This document shows, one piece after another, positions 41,636 to 50,386 of a stretch of DNA of 56,512 nt (positions are counted from its first letter, which is position 1; every line of letters begins with the position of its first letter). The stretch is taken from positions 1 through 56,512 of the forward strand of contig JAJTEO010000020.1 of assembly GCA_021300395.1 (NCBI GenBank), read 5' to 3'. The notes beneath the pieces were generated by a model. That model did no database searches. It was not told where the DNA came from and worked only from the letters and a program-made list of their open reading frames with translations. A program made the position numbers and the translations under genes. This DNA comes from Fluviicola sp. (GTDB taxonomy: Bacteria; Bacteroidota; Bacteroidia; Flavobacteriales_D; Crocinitomicaceae).

Positions 41636-42592
41636 ATGATTAAGTTATTCTTAGGGAATCGTTCGGTTGTATTGTTTTTATTGCCTTTTGTTATTGCAAT
41701 ATATGTAATGTTGAATACTTCTTCTAACTATTTCACCTATTCAACAGTTTCAAATTTTGGTTTTTGGGGTACTCAGAAAATGCCTTTTTCAATATTAACA
41801 AGCCAAATTATTGCTAGCTTTTTCATTCTTTTTAATGCTGTCGGTATCAATGCTATTTTTAACTGGAATGAATTTTTTGGAAGAAATAGTTTTATGCCTT
41901 CTTTACTATATATCATATTAATGAGTTTTTACCATTCATTTTATGAAATTGATGGTTTATTGGTTGCTCATAGTTGTATAATTACTACACTTTTCCAATT
42001 ATTTAAATTGAGACAAAATGAAGAAGGTAGAAAACTGGTTTTTAATTCTGCTTTTTTAATAGGAGTTGCTGCAACTTTTCATCCTCCATTATTGTTTATT
42101 ATGCCAATAGTAATATTCATGATTTGGACAATTAGACCTGTTGTAGTGCGAGAATTGGTGTTGGCTTTATTAGGATTTGGAATACCAATGATTTATGCAG
42201 GACTATATTTGTTGTTTACAAAGGCAAAAATCAACTTTCAATTATTAGAAGTTCATGAGAATTATAATAGGCATCAATTTGATTTTTTAGTTTCATCGGG
42301 GATTTTTCTTTTTTCTTTTTTCTTAAGTGTAATTAGTATTCAGGCAAACATCAAGAAAAGTTCTATTCGTTTGAAAAAGTTAGTGCAAATTCTTTGGTGG
42401 TTAATCTTTACTTCTATTGCATTGGGCTTGATGGATTATTTTTATTTCAACCAAATAGAGCGTTTTAACTTATTGATGATCCCATTATCTTTTTTATTAA
42501 CATTCTCATTTACCCATAAAACGTTGTTTCACGTTGCAAATGGGCTTTTTTATAGTACCTTGATTTATTCTTTTGTTAAATTTTTCTTGTAA
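41636..42592 (+). CDS. DUF6427 family membrane protein
   Basis: A 318-residue inner-membrane protein with about eight to ten hydrophobic segments (VVLFLLPFVIAIYVML, QIIASFFILFNAVGI, LLYIILMSFYHSFYEIDG and so on). It starts MIKLFLGNRS and shows the family sequence AFLIGVAATFHPPLLFIMPI, which I recall from DUF6427 proteins. The function is unknown. No upp or uracil gene is nearby. The promoter lies 4 nt before the start. Downstream of it are purQ and purD, after a 153-nt gap with its own promoter boxes. Confidence 0.75.
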   Translation: MIKLFLGNRSVVLFLLPFVIAIYVMLNTSSNYFTYSTVSNFGFWGTQKMPFSILTSQIIASFFILFNAVGINAIFNWNEFFGRNSFMPSLLYIILMSFYHSFYEIDGLLVAHSCIITTLFQLFKLRQNEEGRKLVFNSAFLIGVAATFHPPLLFIMPIVIFMIWTIRPVVVRELVLALLGFGIPMIYAGLYLLFTKAKINFQLLEVHENYNRHQFDFLVSSGIFLFSFFLSVISIQANIKKSSIRLKKLVQILWWLIFTSIALGLMDYFYFNQIERFNLLMIPLSFLLTFSFTHKTLFHVANGLFYSTLIYSFVKFFL

Positions 42593-42621
42593 AATCAACG
42601 ATTCTCTTTCGGATAATTGAC

Positions 42622-42656
42622 TAATTTTGCAGTAAAACTATGGAAATATAACTTTG
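42622..42656 (+). promoter_or_regulatory. Two tandem -7 boxes upstream of purQ (TAATTTTG and TAACTTTG)
   Basis: TAATTTTG (42622-42629) and TAACTTTG (42649-42656) are both exact TAnnTTTG matches in the 153-nt gap before purQ. The leader would be roughly 85-115 nt long. I see no known purine riboswitch core in it. Confidence 0.4.
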
Positions 42657-42745
42657 TTAGAATAAATAGGGTTGTAGTTCAAGGTTTAAAGAATTGAAGT
42701 TTAATGATATATGTTTATGAAAAGCATATATAAAAATAAATAAAT

Positions 42746-43432
42746 ATGAAATTTGGAGTAGTTACTTTTCCTGGTTCAAACTGTGATGAAGACATGGTTT
42801 ATGTATTACAAGACATTTTAGGTCAAAAAGTTGAGCAATTATGGCACAAAGATACTGACTTGAAAGGTGTTGATTTTGTAGTGCTTCCAGGTGGTTTTTC
42901 GTATGGTGATTATTTAAGATCTGGTGCTATTGCGAAACTTTCTCCAATCATGGGTGAAGTGATAAAACATGCCAATAAAGGTGGTTACGTTATGGGAATT
43001 TGTAATGGTTTTCAAATTTTAACTGAATCTGGTCTGTTAGAAGGAGCATTATTACATAACAATCAACAAAAATTCATTTGTAAAAATGTTCATATCAAGC
43101 CAGCTTCAAAAGCATCAGCAATAACAAAAGGTTTAGAATTAGAAAAAGCTTATAAAATTCCAATCGCACATGGTGAAGGTAGGTTTTATGCTTCAGAAGA
43201 TTCTTTGAAAAGCATTTTAGACAATGAACAAGTTATTTTCAACTATTGTTCTGAAGATGGAAAACTAGCAGATGAATTCAATCCAAATGGATCATTGTTG
43301 AATATCGCTGGGATTTCAAACAAAAATAAAAATGTATTTGGAATGATGCCTCATCCTGAAAGAGCTGCAGATCACTTGTTAGCGAATGAAGATGGGAAAG
43401 CTATTTTTGAATCATTATTGAAATATTGTTAA
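42746..43432 (+). CDS. purQ: Phosphoribosylformylglycinamidine synthase subunit PurQ
   Basis: A 228-residue class I glutamine amidotransferase that supplies ammonia to the small-PurL form of FGAM synthase. The catalytic Cys is C86 in MGICNGFQIL, and the His and Glu of the triad are in MMPHPERAADH. It starts FGVVTFPGSNCDEDM, the family pattern. A separate PurQ means that the large all-in-one PurL is not used by this gene set; purS and purL must be elsewhere. It is first in a unit with purD 36 nt downstream. Confidence 0.95.
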   Translation: MKFGVVTFPGSNCDEDMVYVLQDILGQKVEQLWHKDTDLKGVDFVVLPGGFSYGDYLRSGAIAKLSPIMGEVIKHANKGGYVMGICNGFQILTESGLLEGALLHNNQQKFICKNVHIKPASKASAITKGLELEKAYKIPIAHGEGRFYASEDSLKSILDNEQVIFNYCSEDGKLADEFNPNGSLLNIAGISNKNKNVFGMMPHPERAADHLLANEDGKAIFESLLKYC

Positions 43433-43468
43433 ATTAATTTTCCTTTTAAAGGAAATAAAAAAATAAAA

Positions 43469-44743
43469 ATGAAGGTATTACTTCTTGGATCTGGTGGTAG
43501 AGAGCACGCTTTTGCATGGAAAATTGCTCAAAGTTCAATGTTAGATGAATTGTATATTGCACCAGGAAATGCTGGTACACGCAATCATGGTACAAATGTC
43601 GACATTGATACAAATGATTTTAATGCAGTTAAAACATTTGTGCTTGATCACGGAATCAATATGGTTGTAGTTGGTCCTGAAGATTTATTGGTAAAAGGAA
43701 TTAGTGATTTTTTCTCTGCTGATGCGGAATTAAAAAATGTTCCAGTAATTGGACCTAATCAACATGCAGCTCAATTAGAGGGAAGTAAAGATTTTGCAAA
43801 GAAATTTATGTTTAAACATAACATTCCTACAGCAAAATATGCCACATTTACAAAAGATACTTTAAATGAAGGTTATGCGTTTTTAGAAACGATGAAACCT
43901 CCATACGTTTTGAAAGCTGATGGTTTAGCAGCTGGAAAAGGAGTGTTGATTTTGAATACTTTAAAGGAAGCTAAAGCTGAATTGAAAAGTATGTTAGCTG
44001 ATGCCAAATTTGGTGATGCTAGTTCAAGAGTTGTTATTGAACAATTTTTAAAAGGAATTGAACTTTCAATGTTTGTAATTACAGATGGTGAATCATACAA
44101 GATTTTACCTGAAGCGAAAGATTACAAAAGAATTGGAGAAGGTGATAAAGGATTGAACACAGGTGGAATGGGAGCTGTTTCTCCAGTTCCTTTTGCTGAT
44201 GCAACTTTCAAAGAAAAAGTTAAAAATCAAATTATTATTCCTACAATAAAAGGATTTAAAGCAGACGGAATCGTTTATAAAGGATTCGTTTTCTTTGGTT
44301 TAATCAATGTTAAAGGAGAACCATATGTAATTGAATACAATTGTAGAATGGGTGATCCTGAAACTGAAGTTGTAATTCCTCGTTTGAAATCAGATTTATT
44401 AGATTTATTTGAAGGCGTTGCTTCTCAAACGTTGTCTGAAAGAGATGTTCAATTCGATGAGAGAAGTGCTTGTACAGTCATGATGGTTTCGGGAGGTTAT
44501 CCAGAGGAATTTGAAAAAGGTAAACAAATTTTCGGATTAAATGCTGTTACAGATAGTCTTGTTTTTCACGCAGGTACTAAGTCAGATGGTCCTGCAGTGA
44601 TTTCTGCTGGAGGTCGTGTTTTGACAATTACTTCATATGGTAAAAACATTGAGTTTGCTTTGGCAAAATCTTACAGTTCAGCAGAAAAAATCGAATTTGA
44701 AAACGCTTATTTCAGAAAAGATATAGGTTTTGATGTAATCTAA
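43469..44743 (+). CDS. purD: Phosphoribosylamine--glycine ligase
   Basis: PurD (GAR synthetase) joins phosphoribosylamine and glycine with ATP in purine synthesis. The 424-residue ATP-grasp protein starts KVLLLGSGGREHAFAWKIA, with PPYVLKADGLAAGKGV, GLNTGGMGAVSPVPF and YNCRMGDPETEV as landmarks. The length is normal. It is the second gene after purQ and sits upstream of the gldE-like gene. Confidence 0.96.
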   Translation: MKVLLLGSGGREHAFAWKIAQSSMLDELYIAPGNAGTRNHGTNVDIDTNDFNAVKTFVLDHGINMVVVGPEDLLVKGISDFFSADAELKNVPVIGPNQHAAQLEGSKDFAKKFMFKHNIPTAKYATFTKDTLNEGYAFLETMKPPYVLKADGLAAGKGVLILNTLKEAKAELKSMLADAKFGDASSRVVIEQFLKGIELSMFVITDGESYKILPEAKDYKRIGEGDKGLNTGGMGAVSPVPFADATFKEKVKNQIIIPTIKGFKADGIVYKGFVFFGLINVKGEPYVIEYNCRMGDPETEVVIPRLKSDLLDLFEGVASQTLSERDVQFDERSACTVMMVSGGYPEEFEKGKQIFGLNAVTDSLVFHAGTKSDGPAVISAGGRVLTITSYGKNIEFALAKSYSSAEKIEFENAYFRKDIGFDVI

Positions 44744-44782
44744 TTCAGAAAATTGTATTAGATTTACTCGTATTAGAAAAAA

Positions 44783-46039
44783 ATGGAATCCGAACTGATT
44801 ATAATAATCGCAACGCTAGTTTTTTCTGCGTTTTTCTCTGGGATGGAAATCGCTTTTATCGCTTCAAATCGATTAAAAGTTGAAATGGACCGAACAAAGG
44901 GGACATTGAACGGCCGAATTCTAGGAGTTTTCTATAAAAACGAATCACATTTTATTGCTACTTTATTATTAGGTAATAATGTTTCATTGGTTGTGTTTGG
45001 AATTTCTGCAGCGGCATTATTAAATCCAATAATTGAAAGTTGGGGTATAACAAGTGAAGGAGTAATCTTAATTATTCAAACTACCTTATCTACTTTATTA
45101 GTTCTAAGTACAGCTGAATTTTTACCAAAAGCATTGGTTCAAATTAATCCTAATGGTTATTTAAAATTTACTTCAATAATAATGATTTCATTGTATTGGA
45201 TTTTATATCTTCCAACACAATTAATCGTTTTTTTGAGCAATGGATTTTTAAAATTAGTAAAATCTGAAGGAGATGACAATTCTCAAAAAGTATTTTCTAA
45301 AGTAGATTTAGAGCATTACGTTCAGGATATTAATGAACGTATTAAAGAAGAACAAGAATTCGGAAATGAAATGCAAATTCTTCAAAATGCTTTGGATTTT
45401 TCAAATTTAAAAACACGTGATTGCATGGTTCCACGAATGGAAATTGTAGCTATCGAAGTAGAAGAAGAGATTGAAGATTTACAGCAACTATTTATTAATA
45501 AAGGATTATCAAAAATTCTGGTTTATAGAGATAGTGTTGACAATATTATTGGTTATGTTCACTCTTTTGAGATGTTTAAAAAACCACAATCAATTAAACA
45601 AATCTTATTGCCTATTTCTTTTGTTCCTGAAGTTATGCCTGCAAAGGAATTAATGGAGCTTTTTTCAAAACAATCAGGAAACATTGCTGTAGTAGTTGAT
45701 GAATATGGAGGAACATCAGGAGTTATCACGTTAGAAGACGTAATTGAAGAAATTTTTGGTGATATTGTGGATGAACACGATAAAGAAGATTTACTTGAAC
45801 AAAAAATATCTGATTCAGAATTTATTTTTTCAGCAAGATTAGATATCGATTACATTAATGAAGCCTACAATTTAAGTCTACCAGATTCAGATGAATACGA
45901 AACACTAGGTGGATTGATTATAAATACAACAGAATCGATTCCTGATTCTGGGGATGAGGTAACTCTCGAGAAATACACTTTAATTATAGACCAAGTTAGT
46001 GATCGTAAAATCGAAGTGGTAAAAGTTATAGTACTTTAA
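44783..46039 (+). CDS. CNNM/CBS/CorC-HlyC domain protein (hemolysin family, GldE-like)
   Basis: A 418-residue membrane protein. The N-terminal CNNM-type domain has four hydrophobic segments (starting ELIIIIATLVFSAFFSGMEI), followed by a CBS pair (about 205-325: LKTRDCMVPRMEIVAIEV, then IAVVVDEYGGTSGVITLED) and a CorC/HlyC transporter-associated domain at the C-terminus. This is the layout of magnesium/cobalt efflux proteins and of flavobacterial GldE. It could be either; the usual gldE neighbours are not here. It sits between purD and a small secreted propeller gene. Confidence 0.85.
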   Translation: MESELIIIIATLVFSAFFSGMEIAFIASNRLKVEMDRTKGTLNGRILGVFYKNESHFIATLLLGNNVSLVVFGISAAALLNPIIESWGITSEGVILIIQTTLSTLLVLSTAEFLPKALVQINPNGYLKFTSIIMISLYWILYLPTQLIVFLSNGFLKLVKSEGDDNSQKVFSKVDLEHYVQDINERIKEEQEFGNEMQILQNALDFSNLKTRDCMVPRMEIVAIEVEEEIEDLQQLFINKGLSKILVYRDSVDNIIGYVHSFEMFKKPQSIKQILLPISFVPEVMPAKELMELFSKQSGNIAVVVDEYGGTSGVITLEDVIEEIFGDIVDEHDKEDLLEQKISDSEFIFSARLDIDYINEAYNLSLPDSDEYETLGGLIINTTESIPDSGDEVTLEKYTLIIDQVSDRKIEVVKVIVL

Positions 46040-46048
46040 GTCACCTAT

Positions 46049-46894
46049 ATGATTAGAATTTCATTATTATTAATTGTCTTTTTATTTTCATTTTTAACTT
46101 TTTCTCAAAAAAAAACGGTCGCAGAATTACCAAATAAATTAAAAGAAATTTCTGGACTTGCATTTTTAAACGATACCGTTTTAATAGCACATAATGATAG
46201 TGGTAATGATGCAGAAATTTATTTTTTAGATCTTTTAGGAAATAAAATTCATACTGTAGTAATTGAAAATGCTGAAAACAAAGATTGGGAAGATATCACT
46301 GTAGATCAAAAAGGACATATTTATATAGCTGATATTGGCAACAATAATAATACGCGTAAGGATTTATGCGTTTATAAAGTAAATTCTAAAAATATACTCG
46401 AAAAAGAAACTGTAAAAGCAGAAAAAATAGCATTCAATTATCCTGAACAAATAGCATTTCCACCAGAAGAAAAGGATCTTCATTTTGATTGTGAAGGAAT
46501 AGCATTTTATAAAGATTCGCTTTATTTGTTTACGAAATGCAGAGCAGAACCTTTCGATGGGAAAACCTTTTGTTATTCGATTCCATCAAAATCTGGCGTC
46601 TACAAAGCAGAGAAACAATTTGAATATGTCTTGGGAAAAGGTGGTTGGTGGAAAGATGCTGTAACTGGTGCTGAAATTAAAAACGATAAATGTTACTTAT
46701 TGACTTATGATCGATTAATTATTTTCTCATTTAAACATAAAAAGCTAGAATTTTTACAGCAAATTGGTTTAGGCAAAATCTCTCAAAAAGAAGCTATTGC
46801 AGTTAATACTATCGGACAAATTTACATCGCTGATGAACGACATAAAGTTTTAGGTGGTGGTAATTTATACCGTGTTAAAATTCCCAAGAAATGA
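46049..46894 (+). CDS. Secreted beta-propeller-like protein (SdiA-regulated-like)
   Basis: A 281-residue protein with signal peptide MIRISLLLIVFLFSFLTFSQ. The mature part has propeller-blade repeats: ISGLAFLNDTVLIAHNDSGN, ITVDQKGHIYIADIGNNNN, GIAFYKDSLYLFTKCRAE and GQIYIADERHKVLGGGNLY, as in SdiA-regulated or phytase-like six-bladed proteins. No enzymatic residues are obvious. It overlaps the following HAD gene by 4 nt and starts 9 nt after the gldE-like gene. Confidence 0.7.
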   Translation: MIRISLLLIVFLFSFLTFSQKKTVAELPNKLKEISGLAFLNDTVLIAHNDSGNDAEIYFLDLLGNKIHTVVIENAENKDWEDITVDQKGHIYIADIGNNNNTRKDLCVYKVNSKNILEKETVKAEKIAFNYPEQIAFPPEEKDLHFDCEGIAFYKDSLYLFTKCRAEPFDGKTFCYSIPSKSGVYKAEKQFEYVLGKGGWWKDAVTGAEIKNDKCYLLTYDRLIIFSFKHKKLEFLQQIGLGKISQKEAIAVNTIGQIYIADERHKVLGGGNLYRVKIPKK

Positions 46895-47553
46895 AATTAT
46901 CAATTCAAGATTTTGAAGCAGTCATATTTGATATGGATGGAGTTCTAATTGATTCGGAACCATTATGGAAAATTGCGATGGAAGATGTTTTTAAATCAGT
47001 TGGTTGTAATTTAACTCGAAAAGATTTTCAAAAAACTGTTGGTCTTAGAATTGATGAAGTCATTTCTTATTGGTATCAGCATTCTCCATGGGAAGTAGTT
47101 TCAAAAGATGAAGTAGAACGTAACATCGTTCTTCGTATGATTGAATTAATCACTGAAAATGGTTCTCCATTAACAGGTGTCATCGAAATGCTTACATTTT
47201 TGAAAGCGAATGGTTTGAAAATTGGTTTGGCAACTTCTTCTTATTCCGTTTTAATCAATACAGTTTTGGATGTATTAGATATTCGACATTTTTTTGATTA
47301 TACACATTCTGCAGAAAATGAAGATTATGGTAAACCGCATCCAGCTGTTTATTTGACTGTATCAACCTTTTTAAAGGTTCAACCAACAAAGTGTTTGGTG
47401 ATAGAAGATTCGTTAAATGGAATAATCTCAGGTAAAGCAGCACGCATGAAAGTCGTTTGTATCCCTGAGAAAACTCATTCACCAGAACCTAAATTAGCAT
47501 TAGCAGATTTTCAATTCGATGATATGTTAAAAATGTTAGATGAAATAAATTAA
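46891..47553 (+). CDS. HAD family phosphatase (beta-phosphoglucomutase/HxpB-like)
   Basis: A 220-residue Rossmann-type hydrolase with all four motifs: FDMDGVLID (D14 nucleophile, D16), the Ser/Thr motif ATSSYS, Lys in ENEDYGKPHPAVYL, and the acidic VIEDSLNG. The cap domain is the small helical type 1 (EPLWKIAMEDVF onwards). Likely substrates are sugar phosphates such as 2-deoxyglucose-6-phosphate. It shares a 4-nt overlap with the upstream propeller gene and is followed 12 nt later by bestrophin. Confidence 0.88.
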   Translation: MKLSIQDFEAVIFDMDGVLIDSEPLWKIAMEDVFKSVGCNLTRKDFQKTVGLRIDEVISYWYQHSPWEVVSKDEVERNIVLRMIELITENGSPLTGVIEMLTFLKANGLKIGLATSSYSVLINTVLDVLDIRHFFDYTHSAENEDYGKPHPAVYLTVSTFLKVQPTKCLVIEDSLNGIISGKAARMKVVCIPEKTHSPEPKLALADFQFDDMLKMLDEIN

Positions 47554-47565
47554 ATCCTTATTCAA

Positions 47566-48432
47566 ATGATAAATTACAATCCTAAAAGCTGGCTTCATTT
47601 GATATTTGCTTTACATAAAAGCGATACACTTCGAATGCTTTGGAAAGAAATGATTTATATCTGTTTTTTCACTCTATTTATAACATTTGTTGTTCTTCAT
47701 TACTATCCAGAAAAGACGGTTTTAGGTGAGTTAAAAACAGTTTTTTCGTTGATCGGTTTTGTGATTTCGCTTTTGCTTGTTTTTAGAACAAATACAGCTT
47801 ACGATCGTTGGTGGGAAGGAAGAAGAAAATGGGGTGAAATGATTAATGATTCTAGAAATCTAAGTTCTAAATTATCAAGTTTATTAGTTGCGATTGATGA
47901 TAAAGAATTTTTCAAACGAATGATTCCAAATTTTGCATATAGTTCTAAAGAACATTTAAGAAGAGGAGTGAAATTTGAAGAATTAGATTTGAATCAAGAA
48001 GAACAGATTTATTTAGTAAGTCAAAAACACATTCCTTTGGCTATCACACAGATGATGTATGCTCGATTAATTGAATTAAAGAATACTGGAAAAATAACAG
48101 AAAATGATTTTTTGATAATTGATAGAAATTTAAATAATTTCATGGATTGTGTTGGGGCTTGTGAACGAATTAAAAATACACCCATTCCATTTTCATATAG
48201 TTTATTTATAAAAAAATTCATATTCATTTATGTAACAACATTACCCTTAGCATTTGTTACCATCTTTGGTTATGCTTCTGCTTTTATTGCAACTTACGTA
48301 TTTTATGTATTAGTTAGTATGGAAGTGTTAGCAGAAGAAATTGAAGATCCATTTGGAGTGGACGATAATGATTTACCAATGGATGCTATTTGCGATAAAA
48401 TAAAAGAAAGCGCTCAACAAATGCTGTCCTAA
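47566..48432 (+). CDS. Bestrophin family anion channel
   Basis: A 288-residue membrane protein related to eukaryotic bestrophins (bacterial type, formerly UPF0187). The family sequence FRTNTAYDRWWEGRRKWGEM is present, as are hydrophobic helices near 28-50, 68-85, 222-243 and 245-263, and the C-terminal EEIEDPFGVDDNDLPMDAIC, in which the acidic cluster forms the calcium-clasp-like region. It is predicted to conduct chloride or other anions. It is last in the purQ-bestrophin unit and ends in a 4-nt overlap with the convergent gene. Confidence 0.9.
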   Translation: MINYNPKSWLHLIFALHKSDTLRMLWKEMIYICFFTLFITFVVLHYYPEKTVLGELKTVFSLIGFVISLLLVFRTNTAYDRWWEGRRKWGEMINDSRNLSSKLSSLLVAIDDKEFFKRMIPNFAYSSKEHLRRGVKFEELDLNQEEQIYLVSQKHIPLAITQMMYARLIELKNTGKITENDFLIIDRNLNNFMDCVGACERIKNTPIPFSYSLFIKKFIFIYVTTLPLAFVTIFGYASAFIATYVFYVLVSMEVLAEEIEDPFGVDDNDLPMDAICDKIKESAQQMLS

Positions 48433-50006
48433 ATATCATTAGGAAAATACAGTTTATTTCCTGTTTCTATTTCTCTTTTAAACTTTGATTGAACAATTTC
48501 TTGAACGGTCTTATTTTCTATTTTACACTCCAACCAGGAAATAATGTCCAAATATAAGAATGGTCTTTTTTCAAATGGTTGTAAAGAAAGCTTTACTAAT
48601 TTGTGATGTAAGATTTTAAAAGCACGAATTAATTCTGAGTTGCTTGAAATCGGAAGAGAACGTAAAAAATTAAGAATCTCTTTCTGAACTCCATGTAAAT
48701 CGCCCATTTTAATTAAAAAACGGTAAACACTTTTGATTTGATACTCGACCAAATCATCATTTCCAAGTTCAAAATGTGCAATCAAATTCAAAATTCGAGC
48801 AAAGGATTGAATGTCTTCTCTTAATGTTTCTTCCTTAAACTGAATGACTTTATTTAAATACCAAATTGACTTTTTATTATCACCACTACCAAAGTAGAGA
48901 CAGGCAATTTTGTAATAAAAAACCATTATACGATGACTATCTAATTGATCCTCATATTTTTCAATGTAATTAATGATTTCAGGTACAATTTTTAAACCTT
49001 CTGTGAATGTTCCTTCTAGGTAATGTTTATTAATAAGATTTGAGTGAAGATATAAATTATGAAGAATCACTTCATTTTCAGGTTCCCGATTGGAAAAAGG
49101 ATAACTTTCAAGCTTTTTCAACTCTTCTGAAAAACGCTTATAACTTCTTAAATTGAATAATGCATTTAATAAATTATGGGTTCCTTTGAGATACATTTCT
49201 CGTTTAGAATCCTTCATTTCAGGATATTCCTCGAATAAATCAACCCAAAGTCGTGCGTATTTATAACACATTAAAAAATCTTGATTCATGTAATAAAACC
49301 AAACAAATGCATTATACAAATGCATTTTCTCTTCGAATTTCATTTCATCAATTCGATAAGGTTTTAAACGTGAATAGAAAAACTCTTTCGTAAATAAATA
49401 ATCTTTTTCATCCCTCGAAAATCCAACCTTCAAATAAAGTGCATACAACTGTAAAGCTAAGTTTGAATAATCGACTGAAGATTCAACATGACTTTGTAAT
49501 TGTGTGCTTTCAAGCGTTAATTCATCTGAACGTGTTACAATTGAACGTGTAATATATTGCGATTCAATGACTTTTTCAAATTCGACTATTTCCAAACAAA
49601 GAATTATAGAATTGGCTTTTTGAGCCAAAAGCTTTGCCTTATCGAGCATTTTTAAAGCTTGGTGATAAAATGCTTTTTGATATAAAACTGTTGAGAAATC
49701 AATTAATTCTCGGATTTCTATTTCAATATGGTGATTTGTATATTGTAAACGAAGGCTAGTTAATATTTGCTTGTATAAGTGTGCTTTGATATTCGATAAT
49801 TGGGACTTTTTAATTTCAGTCAATTTTAGAAGTGCAGCTTCATCCGAATAATTTGAAGTTTTATCAATAAAATCAAATAATTGTAAGAATTTTAATTCTT
49901 CTGGAGTTGAAGAATTTCTATTCGCATATAATTTAAAGCTTCTCTTTTCAGCTTTGGATAACGATTGAATTAGTTTAATTAAATTATCTGTTGTTGTTGT
50001 GGACAT
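48429..50006 (-). CDS. Large helical-repeat protein, conserved in Bacteroidota, unknown function
   Basis: A 525-residue cytosolic protein without a signal peptide or TM segment. Its N-terminus is basic (LIKLIQSLSKAEKRSFKLYA), and the rest is helix-rich, with many Leu/Tyr/Phe at repeating distances (KAFYHQALKMLDKAKLLAQK, ALYLKVGFSRDEKDYLFTKE, YLNKVIQFKEE). This is the look of TPR-like repeats. I have a recollection of such ~500-residue proteins in Bacteroidota genomes but cannot name a family. It could be a regulator or scaffold. It ends convergently with bestrophin in a 4-nt overlap. Confidence 0.65.
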   Translation of the reverse strand: MSTTTTDNLIKLIQSLSKAEKRSFKLYANRNSSTPEELKFLQLFDFIDKTSNYSDEAALLKLTEIKKSQLSNIKAHLYKQILTSLRLQYTNHHIEIEIRELIDFSTVLYQKAFYHQALKMLDKAKLLAQKANSIILCLEIVEFEKVIESQYITRSIVTRSDELTLESTQLQSHVESSVDYSNLALQLYALYLKVGFSRDEKDYLFTKEFFYSRLKPYRIDEMKFEEKMHLYNAFVWFYYMNQDFLMCYKYARLWVDLFEEYPEMKDSKREMYLKGTHNLLNALFNLRSYKRFSEELKKLESYPFSNREPENEVILHNLYLHSNLINKHYLEGTFTEGLKIVPEIINYIEKYEDQLDSHRIMVFYYKIACLYFGSGDNKKSIWYLNKVIQFKEETLREDIQSFARILNLIAHFELGNDDLVEYQIKSVYRFLIKMGDLHGVQKEILNFLRSLPISSNSELIRAFKILHHKLVKLSLQPFEKRPFLYLDIISWLECKIENKTVQEIVQSKFKREIETGNKLYFPNDI

Positions 50007-50108
50007 TGTAATTTAATACCTTTAAATATTGTTATAAATACTGTTAATCAACTGTTTATTTCCATTTTAATGAATTTGGACATCGTAATTATAAAAAACA
50101 ATTATTTC

Positions 50109-50136
50109 TTGAACTTGTCCTTTTCACTTAGTTTTG
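50109..50136 (+). promoter_or_regulatory. Promoter of the putative small RNA: TTG, 17 nt, TAGTTTTG
   Basis: TTG (50109-50111) and TAGTTTTG (50129-50136) are separated by 17 nt. This is a good Bacteroidota promoter in an intergenic region. It faces right, towards a hairpin cluster and a terminator. Confidence 0.55.
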
Positions 50137-50139
50137 CAA

Positions 50140-50322
50140 TGTGTTAAAAACACTAATGCATTTGAGAATCGTCTCAAACAAATATGCAAAAAATAAGTCA
50201 ATAAGTTTCAGTTTTTTGAAACAAAAAAATATTTAACTTCTTTACAAGAGTAGGGGTATTCTTGTATTATTTTCGGTTAACAGCAAAAAAAATCTCATTG
50301 ATATCTCGATGAGATTTTTTTT
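50140..50322 (+). ncRNA. Putative small RNA, about 183 nt
   Basis: In the 380-nt gap between two divergent genes (50007-50386) I see no protein-coding frame, but several hairpins in a row: GTGTT/AACAC (50141-50153); TTTGAGA-ATCG-TCTCAAA (50161-50178); GTTTCA/TGAAAC (50205-50222); and a 9-bp stem with one G-U pair and a GGGG loop (50244-50252 with 50257-50265). A terminator follows (50285-50322). A promoter lies just upstream (TTG-N17-TAGTTTTG). I do not recognise a known family: it lacks the tmRNA, RNase P, SRP or 6S hallmarks. Expression is not shown. Confidence 0.55.
50285..50322 (+). terminator. Rho-independent terminator in the 50.1-50.3 kb gap
   Basis: AAAAAAAATCTCAT (50285-50298) pairs with ATGAGATTTTTTTT (50309-50322); the loop is 10 nt and T run is long. 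No annotated gene ends here on either strand. Confidence 0.85.
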
Positions 50323-50369
50323 TAACCTTAAAGTTGATAAGCATCATGAATTTCAATAAAATTTATCAT

Positions 50370-50377
50370 TAGCTTTG
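50370..50377 (+). promoter_or_regulatory. -7 box TAGCTTTG upstream of the Cys-rich protein gene
   Basis: An exact TAnnTTTG match, 9 nt before the ATG at 50387. Confidence 0.5.
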
Positions 50378-50386
50378 TAACATAAT

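Noticed and set aside
42593-42745. Possible purine riboswitch before purQ
   Set aside because: The leader is AT-rich, with no conserved purine-aptamer core that I can see; only two -7 boxes stand out.
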